From UBA1738 sp045591565 (GTDB lineage Bacteria > Bacillota > Clostridia > UBA1381), in NCBI GenBank assembly GCA_045591565.1, contig JAZNTB010000024.1, positions 1-28,575 on the forward strand: a stretch of 28,575 bases of DNA, written 5' to 3'. Under the pieces are notes generated by a model. It made no database searches and was not told where the DNA came from. It saw only the letters and a list, made by a program, of their open reading frames with translations. The position numbers and the translations under genes are program-made. Below, piece after piece: positions 22,945-28,575 of this stretch. Numbering within the stretch: the first letter of the stretch is position 1; the number at the start of each line of letters is the position of its first letter.

Positions 22945-23592
22945 ATGGAATATTTATCTAAGGTGTGCTTAAATTCAAAGTCGCGCCGCGAATATATAAT
23001 TAAAATCTCACTGGTAGGTTCGATAAGCCTTTTGGGTGCTATACTTGCCGTATACAGTATATCTGTTGCAAGCTATATGTTTGCTGCATGGTACATTGCG
23101 GCATTTCTTCTCGGCCTTTCCTATGTGATTATCCGTGTGAATACCGTTTTCCCGACTTTCGTTGCCACAGACGGCGAAAGGGTGATTTTATCTGCGTGGA
23201 ACAACGGTGTTCTCCCATACACTCTGCCCGATAAACCAACCATCGTTTCGGACTTTATTCCGGAGCGCATCAAAACAAGCGAAATCGCTGTTAATGATAT
23301 TGATACGGTTTTAATAGGCTCAAAAAAGTACCTCGAAAGAAATTTGTCGGAGGACGAATATCCCCCTATCCTTACCCGACTTGGCGCAGACAGGCACTTT
23401 GCAAACACCCTGAAGCGCATGGACTTTCTTTACATACGCACAAAAAACGGCGAAAACTGCTTTATGTCGGTAACAGGCTTCGATATAAAAGGACTAGGCG
23501 AATTTGTTGGAGTCATTGAAAAGTGCTGCAACGGCGTTCAGGTCATGACAAACATTCCAAAGCTCGTGCGCCTGCGAAACAGTATGATGTAA
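22945..23592 (+). CDS. Two-TM membrane protein, unknown function
   Basis: A 215-residue protein I do not recognise. AAGGAG lies 6 nt before the ATG. Two adjacent hydrophobic segments (about 20-41 and 45-63) form a hairpin; the remaining ~150 residues are soluble and mixed alpha/beta with many Asp, Glu and Lys. The layout (a short N-terminal tail, a TM hairpin, then a cytoplasmic-looking domain with V-F-P-T-F-V-A-T-D-G-E-R) resembles small PH-like/YdbT-type membrane proteins, but no diagnostic motif is visible. It has its own strong promoter and terminator, so it is a single-gene unit. Confidence 0.8.
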   Translation: MEYLSKVCLNSKSRREYIIKISLVGSISLLGAILAVYSISVASYMFAAWYIAAFLLGLSYVIIRVNTVFPTFVATDGERVILSAWNNGVLPYTLPDKPTIVSDFIPERIKTSEIAVNDIDTVLIGSKKYLERNLSEDEYPPILTRLGADRHFANTLKRMDFLYIRTKNGENCFMSVTGFDIKGLGEFVGVIEKCCNGVQVMTNIPKLVRLRNSMM

Positions 23593-23605
23593 ATAAGGGA
23601 TGTAA

Positions 23606-23642
23606 AAAGGCGGTGAAAACAATTAGTTTTTACACCGCCTTT
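23606..23642 (+). terminator. Terminator of the two-TM protein gene
   Basis: Stem AAAGGCGGTG (23606-23615) with CACCGCCTTT (23633-23642), extended by AAAAC/GTTTT across a 2-nt bulge, with loop AATTA, followed by GATTTT. Confidence 0.85.
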
Positions 23643-23653
23643 GATTTTAACCT

Positions 23654-23683
23654 AAAAACAGGAGCAATACTGCCCCTGTTTTT
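23654..23683 (-). terminator. Terminator of the PRPP synthase gene
   Basis: Nine base pairs (23654-23662 with 23675-23683), then one position that is A/C on the plus strand but a G-U pair in the minus-strand RNA, then GCA/TGC with a 4-nt loop. The stem is therefore complete only in the minus direction. It overlaps the stop codon. Confidence 0.85.
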
Positions 23684-24816
23684 TATTTGTTTTCATTTTC
23701 CAGTTTTTCCAAAAGCTTTTCAATTCTCTTTGCAGGAACCAAAAGTTGGCTTATTGTTTCATCATGATTTAATGTATTAATAAGAAGTGAAATGTACTTG
23801 GACATATCAACTTCGCAATACCATTCTCTTTCAAAAAGCTCCGGCATACGATAGATAAGGTTTGTTGTGAATACCTTTGTAATCTCACCCTTTTTATATG
23901 CCTCGTCGAACTTGTCAAAACCGTTACAGAAAAGACCAAAGGCTGTGAAAACAAATATTCTCTTTGCTCCCTGCTCTTTCAGCTTTCTACCGATATCAAG
24001 CACTGACTCACCGCTCGAAATCATATCGTCGATAATCATAACATCCTTGCCGGCAACATCTCTTCCGAGATATTCATGAGCCTCAATCGGGTTTTTACCG
24101 TCAATAATAACCGAGTAATTTCTTCTCTTATAGTACATACCAAGGTCAAGACCAAGCACCGATGAGTAGTACATCGCACGCTTCATTCCACCCTCGTCAG
24201 GAGAAATTACAATGGTATCATCCTTGTTAAAGGATATATCCGGAACCTGACGCGACAGTGCCTTTATCATCTGGTAGGTTGTCTGAACATCATCAAAGCC
24301 TGATAACGGAATTGCATTCTGAACTCTTGCATCATGAGCATCAAATGTGATGATATTTGAAACGCCCATATTAACAAGCTCCTGAAGTGCCATCGCGCAG
24401 TCGAGCGACTCTCGTGCCGTGCGGCGATGCTGTCTTCCCTCGTAAAGCATCGGCATAACTACTGTTACTCGTCTTGCCTTACCTGAAATTGCGGCGATAA
24501 TTCTCTTCAAATCCTGATAGTGGTCGTCAGGACTCATGCGGTTTTCAACGCCGTACATTTTGTATGTAATGCCGTGGTTGAACACATCACAGATGATATA
24601 TACATCATGACCGCGGACAGTTTCATTGATAACACACTTTGCTTCTCCCGAACCAAATCTCGGGCACTTGATATGTGTTATATAGGTTTCCTTATCATCG
24701 TAATCCTTACGGAACTGTCTTAAATACCAGTCAATTTTATCTGTGATTTCCTCGCAACCGCGCATGCTTATAACGCTAAGTTGTCCGTATATTGGCTTGT
24801 TTGCTAATGTTTCCAT
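23683..24816 (-). CDS. prs: Ribose-phosphate pyrophosphokinase, long form
   Basis: It makes PRPP from ribose 5-phosphate and ATP for nucleotide, His and Trp synthesis. At 377 residues it is longer than the usual ~315. Seen: V-R-G-H-D-V-Y-I-I near 67-75, a R-Q-H-R-R region near 128-132 (the ATP/flexible segment), F-D-A-H-D at 158-162 (equivalent of the canonical D-L-H motif), K-R-R at 230-232 in the catalytic loop, and a PRPP-binding loop I-D-D-M-I-S-S-G-E near 262-270 where canonical enzymes have D-D-M-I-D-T-A-G-T. The active-site frame is preserved but the loop is altered, so this is a divergent long type; PRPP synthase activity is the best call but not certain. ATG follows GGGAGGGG. Own promoter and terminator. 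Confidence 0.88.
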   Translation of the reverse strand: METLANKPIYGQLSVISMRGCEEITDKIDWYLRQFRKDYDDKETYITHIKCPRFGSGEAKCVINETVRGHDVYIICDVFNHGITYKMYGVENRMSPDDHYQDLKRIIAAISGKARRVTVVMPMLYEGRQHRRTARESLDCAMALQELVNMGVSNIITFDAHDARVQNAIPLSGFDDVQTTYQMIKALSRQVPDISFNKDDTIVISPDEGGMKRAMYYSSVLGLDLGMYYKRRNYSVIIDGKNPIEAHEYLGRDVAGKDVMIIDDMISSGESVLDIGRKLKEQGAKRIFVFTAFGLFCNGFDKFDEAYKKGEITKVFTTNLIYRMPELFEREWYCEVDMSKYISLLINTLNHDETISQLLVPAKRIEKLLEKLENENK

Positions 24817-24848
24817 ATGCCCCTCCCATAATGAATAGTACTACTATA

Positions 24849-24877
24849 TTTATAACACATTCCGACATTTTTTTCAA
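24849..24877 (-). promoter_or_regulatory. SigA-type promoter of prs
   Basis: On the minus strand, TTGAAA (24877-24872) and TATAAA (24854-24849) with a 17-nt spacer, about 25-30 nt before the start codon. It separates prs from folT upstream. Confidence 0.75.
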
Positions 24878-24940
24878 TACCAAAAAACAACCAAATTTGC
24901 ATATCGGCAAACTCAACAAATTACGGTCTGTTTTTTCACT

Positions 24941-25477
24941 CTATTTATATATCTTTTTAATACGGTTATTTGATAGAACCTTAAATACTATTATAAGTAT
25001 AATAACCTCTGCAGGCAACGCAATAATATTTTTAACAAAGTGTTCTCCAAGATAAAACACATAGCCCTTGCTTGATATTATTGACAGCCAAAACGCATTT
25101 AATGCAGTATTTAAAAGCATATTTACAAGAAACTTTGATATAATAGCACCTGTTACCATCATTTTTCCGTCTTTCTCGAAAAGGCATACTCCAAAGATAA
25201 CGCCTGTCAAAACGGATGTTAAGGTAAAACCCGGAAAATACGGTCCCATCGGGAACAGGAGCGCACTCACCACATCGCCCACAAAGCCTACCAGCATCGC
25301 CGGAACCGGCCCGAAGAGCCACCCTGCAATAGCAAGCGGGACAAATGTAAAGGTTATGCGAAGCTCATTTGAAAGTGGCAGCTTCGCTGCATATAATACT
25401 ACAAAAAGTGCGGCAAGAATTGCAGACATACATAAAACCTTTGTGGTTTTCAGATTTTTTAAAGAATTTTTGAACAT
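24941..25477 (-). CDS. folT: FolT-type ECF transporter S component (folate)
   Basis: The substrate-binding membrane subunit of an energy-coupling-factor transporter, which works with shared EcfA/EcfT subunits encoded elsewhere. The 178-residue protein has about six hydrophobic segments; seen are L-S-N-E-L-R-I-T-F-T-F-V-P-L-A, G-P-V-P-A-M-L-V-G-F-V-G-D and G-P-Y-F-P-G-F-T-L-T, typical of the folate group. A THF riboswitch directly upstream supports folate as substrate. ATG 25477 is used because GGAGG (25490-25486) is 8 nt upstream; the in-frame GTG at 25486 lies within that ribosome-binding site and is not plausible. Confidence 0.93.
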   Translation of the reverse strand: MFKNSLKNLKTTKVLCMSAILAALFVVLYAAKLPLSNELRITFTFVPLAIAGWLFGPVPAMLVGFVGDVVSALLFPMGPYFPGFTLTSVLTGVIFGVCLFEKDGKMMVTGAIISKFLVNMLLNTALNAFWLSIISSKGYVFYLGEHFVKNIIALPAEVIILIIVFKVLSNNRIKKIYK

Positions 25478-25479
25478 AA

Positions 25480-25522
25480 AAAACACCTCCGTAATTAATA
25501 GCTACTAAAAAAGAGGTGTTTT
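25480..25522 (-). promoter_or_regulatory. Predicted SD-sequestering helix of folT
   Basis: AAAACACCTC (25480-25489) and GAGGTGTTTT (25513-25522) are perfect 10-nt inverted repeats with a 23-nt loop. In the folT transcript the 25480-25489 arm is the Shine-Dalgarno sequence, so the helix would hide it. A competing partner CCTCT (25531-25535) can pair with 25512-25516 and release it. The pairing is seen in the sequence; the switching role is inferred. Confidence 0.65.
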
Positions 25523-25541
25523 GTATTTTGCCTCTGATTCG

Positions 25542-25643
25542 GCAGCGGGATGCGAATTTCACACCGCAAGCCGATTATGGCTTTTCGTCCGTATGACAAC
25601 TCCCCGTTCACACCGGCACTTCACGCGCGAAATTCTACTCTGC
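25542..25643 (-). ncRNA. THF (tetrahydrofolate) riboswitch aptamer
   Basis: The folT leader folds as a THF aptamer. P1 pairs 25542-25545 with 25640-25643 (GCAG/CTGC), and P2 pairs 25554-25560 with 25629-25635 (GAATTTC/GAAATTC). A hairpin pairs 25568-25572 with 25579-25583. Conserved pieces on the minus strand include GAGTAGA near the 5' end, GTGTGAACGGGGAGTTGTC in the middle and GCGGTGTGAAATTCGCATCC near the 3' end, resembling known THF riboswitches. The gene it precedes is a folate transporter, the usual target. Ligand-bound RNA is expected to lower expression. The aptamer ends about 50 nt before the folT ribosome-binding site. Confidence 0.92.
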
Positions 25644-25659
25644 AAATTGTCCTAAAACC

Positions 25660-25688
25660 ATTATATAATATATGGAAAAATATTTCAA
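25660..25688 (-). promoter_or_regulatory. SigA-type promoter of the riboswitch-folT transcript
   Basis: On the minus strand, TTGAAA (25688-25683) and TATAAT (25665-25660), 17-nt spacer. Transcription would start about 10 nt before the aptamer. Confidence 0.82.
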
Positions 25689-25727
25689 TACTTTTTGGAA
25701 AATAACAACATTTTTATGGTAAATTAT

Positions 25728-25756
25728 TTGACTTTTAATAGCCTGTATGCTATAAT
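25728..25756 (+). promoter_or_regulatory. SigA-type promoter of tRNA-Pro
   Basis: TTGACT (25728-25733) and a perfect TATAAT (25751-25756) with a 17-nt spacer, 21 nt before the mature tRNA. Confidence 0.85.
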
Positions 25757-25777
25757 GGCGTGGTGTGAAGATATTTT

Positions 25778-25854
25778 CGGGATGTGGCTCAGCTTGGTAG
25801 AGTGCTTGAATGGGGTTCAAGAGGCCGCAGGTTCAAATCCTGTCATCCCGACCA
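25778..25854 (+). tRNA. tRNA-Pro (anticodon GGG)
   Basis: A complete cloverleaf with encoded CCA. Acceptor stem CGGGATG/CATCCCG (7 bp); D stem GCTC/GAGT; anticodon stem CTTGA/TCAAG with loop ATGGGGT, giving anticodon GGG at 25812-25814 and G37; T stem GCAGG/CCTGT with loop TTCAAAT; discriminator A, then CCA (25852-25854). The A32-T38 pair in the loop is typical of tRNA-Pro(GGG). It reads CCC and CCU codons. It is transcribed alone from its own promoter into a terminator. Confidence 0.97.
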
Positions 25855-25889
25855 AAATCGAAGCAAAGCAAGCTTTGCTTCGATTTTTT
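25854..25889 (+). terminator. Terminator of tRNA-Pro
   Basis: A 15-bp perfect stem (25854-25868 with 25873-25887), loop CAAG, followed by TT. It starts at the last base of the tRNA CCA end. Confidence 0.92.
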
Positions 25890-25931
25890 GTTATACAATA
25901 AACGGCGAACGAGATTACTCATTCACCGTTT

Positions 25932-26891
25932 TTATAAATTGCGCTTTACAATCTCTACACCTGTGTAATATGTTTTCAGAATTTCCTTATAATTTTTGCC
26001 CTCTGCCGCAAGATAATTCGCACCGTACTGACTCATTCCCACACCATGTCCGAAGCCCGTGACATCAAACTTTACATTTTCACCCGAAATATTTATATTT
26101 ACATTGGTGGAACGAAGTCCAAATATGCTGCGCAGTTTTGTGCCCTTGACCTTAACGCCGCCGATGGAAATTTCCAGAATTCCGCCTGCCTCACTCCGAA
26201 GAGCATCACCCACTATCTCTTTTGAAAAATCCACGCCCTTGATATTCTCTCTTGCAACATTTTTGAATTCTTCAAGGCTCATTTCCTTTTCCGATTTATA
26301 TTTCGGCGACACCTTGTCCCCCGGGCTGTCCACGCTCACCAGATACGGGCGTTCACCGCCCCACACATCCTTTGAATTTTCGGTTTTGCCCGAAGATGTT
26401 GAGTGAAACACAGCCGAGATAATCTCGCCATCATAGGTTATGACCTCATCGGCGGTTTCATCAACTGCACGCGCTATTTTCTCCCAATTTTTCTCGGCAT
26501 CTGTTCCCCAGCTTTCGCGCCTGCTCTCCTCCGAAATCCACGCCTTACAGTGAGCAGAGTCGGTGCAGATTTCCGCACCCTTATGACTATCCGGAATTCC
26601 CGATATACGGTATGCATTCCGACGAGCCTCAAGATAGCTTCGTGCCGCAACTGCCTGTGCTTTTAACGCTTCCTGCTCAAAGCCTGCCGGCATTTCCGCC
26701 GCCACCACCTCTTTTAGGTACTGGCTTTTGGACATATCGCACACTCTGTCCTCATTTTTTATATAAACCGATACGGTATCTTTTTCTTCCGGCACGGGCT
26801 TTTCATACTTTCCGCACTTTAAGTAGAATGCCAAAGGTACAAGCGCTGTAACCAGCAAAACCGCAGCAACAATTATAATCAACTTTTTCAT
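25932..26891 (-). CDS. spoIID: SpoIID, stage II sporulation lytic transglycosylase
   Basis: A membrane-anchored lytic transglycosylase that, with SpoIIM and SpoIIP, degrades septal peptidoglycan during forespore engulfment. The 319 residues have an N-terminal anchor (about 1-24) and a SpoIID domain. Seen: catalytic Glu66 in V-V-A-A-E-M-P, the A-R-S-Y segment, paired cysteines C109 and C115 in I-C-T-D-S-A-H-C that bind zinc in known SpoIIDs, S-T-S-S-G-K-T, and the C-terminal G-F-G-H-G-V-G-M-S-Q-Y-G-A signature. The start ATG has AGGGTGA upstream, which lies in a hairpin arm (see 26894-26934). SpoIID is made under SigE in Bacillus. It is good evidence that the organism can sporulate. Confidence 0.95.
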   Translation of the reverse strand: MKKLIIIVAAVLLVTALVPLAFYLKCGKYEKPVPEEKDTVSVYIKNEDRVCDMSKSQYLKEVVAAEMPAGFEQEALKAQAVAARSYLEARRNAYRISGIPDSHKGAEICTDSAHCKAWISEESRRESWGTDAEKNWEKIARAVDETADEVITYDGEIISAVFHSTSSGKTENSKDVWGGERPYLVSVDSPGDKVSPKYKSEKEMSLEEFKNVARENIKGVDFSKEIVGDALRSEAGGILEISIGGVKVKGTKLRSIFGLRSTNVNINISGENVKFDVTGFGHGVGMSQYGANYLAAEGKNYKEILKTYYTGVEIVKRNL

Positions 26892-26893
26892 TA

Positions 26894-26934
26894 AAAAATC
26901 ACCCTGTTATCTATATGAATATCGGGTGATTTTT
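26894..26934 (-). terminator. Hairpin after tgt that contains the spoIID ribosome-binding site
   Basis: An 11-bp perfect stem (26894-26904 with 26924-26934), 19-nt loop, with a U-run on the minus strand, 3 nt after the tgt stop. It looks like the tgt terminator, although the loop is long. Its 3' arm in the RNA (GGGTGATTTTT) contains the spoIID Shine-Dalgarno sequence, so a readthrough transcript would have it masked. Confidence 0.7.
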
Positions 26935-26938
26935 ATGT
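26910..26938 (-). promoter_or_regulatory. Possible SigE-like promoter of spoIID (weak)
   Basis: On the minus strand, CATATAGA (26917-26910) resembles the SigE -10 consensus CATAYAMT at six of eight positions. 14 nt upstream is ACATAAA (26938-26932), a partial match to the SigE -35. If used, transcription would start after the loop of the hairpin and leave the ribosome-binding site free. The match is partial and A/T-rich sequence gives such matches by chance. Confidence 0.3.
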
Positions 26939-28068
26939 TATATTCTTCTGGCAAGCTTTTCTACATTTTCCTGCCTGAACTCCTCAAACCGGTCTTCTTC
27001 AATAGCAGTTCTTATTCTTGCTGCAAGCTCGTTATAGAAATACAGGTTATGCATTACAGCAAGGCGCATACCGAGTATTTCCTTTGCCTTGAAAAGATGC
27101 CTTATATATGCCCTTGAATACTTTTGGCACACAGGGCAACCGCATTCCGAGTCAATCGGGCGCATATCTCGTTCATAGCACTGATTTAAAAGATTCATTG
27201 TTCCGTGTCTTGTAAAGATAAATGCATGGCGTGCATTTCTCGACGGCATAACGCAATCAAAGAAGTCAATTCCCCTTGCAACGCCCTCGATGATGTTTGA
27301 CGGAGTTCCAACTCCCATCAGGTATCTCGGCTTGTTCTCAGGTGCGTGAGGAAGTGTGACATCTAAAATATGATACATTTCCTCGTGGCTCTCGCCCACA
27401 GCAAGCCCGCCGATTGCATAGCCCGGCAGGTCAAGCTTTGCTATTTCCTTCATATGCCACACACGCAGCTCGTCGATAATTCCGCCCTGATTTATACCGA
27501 AAAGCATTTGCTCCTTATTTATAGTGCTGTCCAAAGAGTTGAGTCTTTTCATCTCCACCTTGCAGCGCTCCAGCCACCTGTATGTGCGCTCGCAGGATTT
27601 TTTAACATAGTCATAGGGCGCAGGATTTTCCACGCACTCGTCAAATGCCATCGCTATAGTCGAAGCAAGGTTTGACTGAATCTGCATACTTTCCTCCGGA
27701 CCCATAAATATGCGTTTTCCGTCGATATGCGAATTGAACTGCACTCCCTCTTCGGTGATTTTTCTGAGCTTTGCAAGGGAGAAAACCTGAAATCCGCCGC
27801 TGTCGGTTAAGATAGGTCTGTCCCAGTTCATAAATTTGTGAAGTCCGCCAAGGTCATGGATAACCTTATCCCCCGGGCGAAGGTGCAGGTGGTATGTGTT
27901 AGATAGCTCTATCTGGCAGCCAATCTCCTTTAAGTCCTCGCAGGAAAGTCCGCCCTTTATTGCAGCAAGCGTTCCCACATTCTGGAAAACCGGTGTCTGC
28001 ACGGTCCCATGAACAGTTGTTAACTCGCCGCGTCTTGCAAGTCCGTTTGTGTGTAAAACTTTAAACAT
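26938..28068 (-). CDS. tgt: Tgt, tRNA-guanine transglycosylase
   Basis: It exchanges G34 of Asp, Asn, His and Tyr tRNAs for the queuosine precursor. At 376 residues it has the usual bacterial length. Seen: L-T-D-S-G-G-F-Q-V-F-S with the active-site Asp, F-D-E-C, the G-G-L-A-V-G-E loop, the nucleophile region F-D-C-V-M-P-S-R-N-A-R-H (Ser where Thr is common), and the zinc site E-C-G-C-P-V-C followed by R-H-L. AAAGGTTAG precedes ATG 28068. It lies 17 nt after trpB and 46 nt before spoIID. No queuosine synthesis or transport genes are adjacent. Confidence 0.96.
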   Translation of the reverse strand: MFKVLHTNGLARRGELTTVHGTVQTPVFQNVGTLAAIKGGLSCEDLKEIGCQIELSNTYHLHLRPGDKVIHDLGGLHKFMNWDRPILTDSGGFQVFSLAKLRKITEEGVQFNSHIDGKRIFMGPEESMQIQSNLASTIAMAFDECVENPAPYDYVKKSCERTYRWLERCKVEMKRLNSLDSTINKEQMLFGINQGGIIDELRVWHMKEIAKLDLPGYAIGGLAVGESHEEMYHILDVTLPHAPENKPRYLMGVGTPSNIIEGVARGIDFFDCVMPSRNARHAFIFTRHGTMNLLNQCYERDMRPIDSECGCPVCQKYSRAYIRHLFKAKEILGMRLAVMHNLYFYNELAARIRTAIEEDRFEEFRQENVEKLARRI

Positions 28069-28085
28069 ATAACTAACCTTTCAGA

Positions 28086-28575
28086 TTATACCTCGTAGTC
28101 CAGCTTGAATTTCTCGCCACAGCCGTACTTTTCGTATACATAGTCAATATCCTTGTCACCTCTTCCTGAAAGGCACGCAAGGATTGAGCCTGATTTATGC
28201 TCCTTTGCATAGCGTATTGCATACGCAACCGCATGTGCACTCTCGATTGCCGGAATAATTCCCTCATATCTTGAAAGCAGGAAGAAAGCCTCCATAGCCT
28301 CTTCGTCCGAAACAGTTTCATAATGAACTCTGTTCATATCACGCAGATGTGCGTGTTCAGGGCCTACGCCCGGATAATCAAGTCCGCTTGCGATTGAGTA
28401 AACAGGAAGCGGTTCGCCATTTTCATCCTGAAGCACATAGCTTGAATATCCGTGAATTATGCCCTTTGTACCGTAAGCCATTGTTGCTGCGTGGTCGCCT
28501 ATACCTTTTCCTCTGCCAAGAGGTTCTATGCCGTATATTTCCACAGGGTCTGCAAGGAATGGTGTAAACATACCA
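28086..28575 (-). CDS. trpB: TrpB, tryptophan synthase beta chain, C-terminal part
   Basis: The 3' part of a gene whose start lies beyond the window; the frame is open to base 28575. It condenses indole with serine using PLP to make tryptophan. The visible ~162 residues include M-F-T-P-F-L-A-D, S-G-L-D-Y-P-G-V-G-P-E-H-A and the C-terminal L-S-G-R-G-D-K-D, whose Ser contacts the PLP pyridine nitrogen in known TrpBs. These are specific for TrpB (TrpB1-type). It lies 17 nt upstream of tgt and is probably co-transcribed with it. Whether trpA and other trp genes are present cannot be seen. Confidence 0.95.
   Translation of the reverse strand, partial: GMFTPFLADPVEIYGIEPLGRGKGIGDHAATMAYGTKGIIHGYSSYVLQDENGEPLPVYSIASGLDYPGVGPEHAHLRDMNRVHYETVSDEEAMEAFFLLSRYEGIIPAIESAHAVAYAIRYAKEHKSGSILACLSGRGDKDIDYVYEKYGCGEKFKLDYEV

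Noticed and set aside
24890..24940. Possible folT terminator
   Set aside because: Only a 5-bp stem (TTTGC/GCAAA) without a close T-run; too weak to call. The following prs promoter makes strong termination unnecessary.
25478..25486. GTG start of folT three codons upstream
   Set aside because: This GTG is part of the GGAGGTG ribosome-binding sequence itself, which serves ATG 25477.

Overview
The window looks like a chromosomal core region of a low-to-mid GC, spore-forming Clostridia (Bacillota), probably a gut-type Oscillospiraceae/Lachnospiraceae relative. The evidence is AddA-type recombination, a mraZ-led division and cell-wall (dcw) cluster, a meso-DAP-type MurE, a PASTA-tailed PBP2, MutS2, SpoIID, an ECF folate transporter S component under a THF riboswitch, and SigA-like promoters with 17-nt spacers. 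The genus assignment is inference. I see no phage, transposon, CRISPR array or resistance island, and no block of obviously foreign genes.

Layout. 1-926 (+): the 3' end of addA, then a small His-rich single-pass membrane protein, closed by a hairpin terminator. 997-2454 (-): a secreted transglutaminase-like protein with its own promoter. 2549-12968 (-): a compact dcw operon, in transcription order mraZ, rsmH, ftsL, PASTA PBP2, murE, murF, mraY, ftsW, murG, ending in a terminator fused to the murG stop. Its promoter has a perfect -10 followed by four GGA-core boxes exactly 10 nt apart, the arrangement expected for autoregulation by MraZ. 13224-16167 (+): tex and lgt, divergent from mraZ. 16191-18606 (-): tadA, a 33-codon membrane microprotein, a membrane protein of unknown function, a 55-residue Cys-rich DUF1540 protein and a radical SAM protein. 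18788-23592 (+): mutS2, ybaK and a DUF1015 protein as one operon, then an unknown two-TM protein with its own promoter. 23683-25643 (-): a long-form PRPP synthase, then folT with its THF riboswitch. 25778-25854 (+): tRNA-Pro(GGG). 25932-28575 (-): the 3' part of trpB, then tgt and spoIID.

How the genes work together. The dcw operon makes UDP-MurNAc-tripeptide (MurE), then the pentapeptide (MurF), lipid I (MraY) and lipid II (MurG), and supplies the septal polymerase/transpeptidase pair FtsW-PBP2 with FtsL. MurD, MurC and FtsZ are not in this cluster. Several genes serve RNA and translation (rsmH, tadA, tgt, ybaK, tRNA-Pro, and probably tex). Folate uptake (folT) is controlled by a THF-sensing RNA.

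I did not find a clearly new multi-gene system. The most interesting material is regulatory: the MraZ box array, a predicted Shine-Dalgarno switch behind the THF aptamer, and a spoIID ribosome-binding site buried in the hairpin after tgt. The small uncharacterised proteins are also worth a look. All calls come from reading the sequence; no database search or folding program was run.
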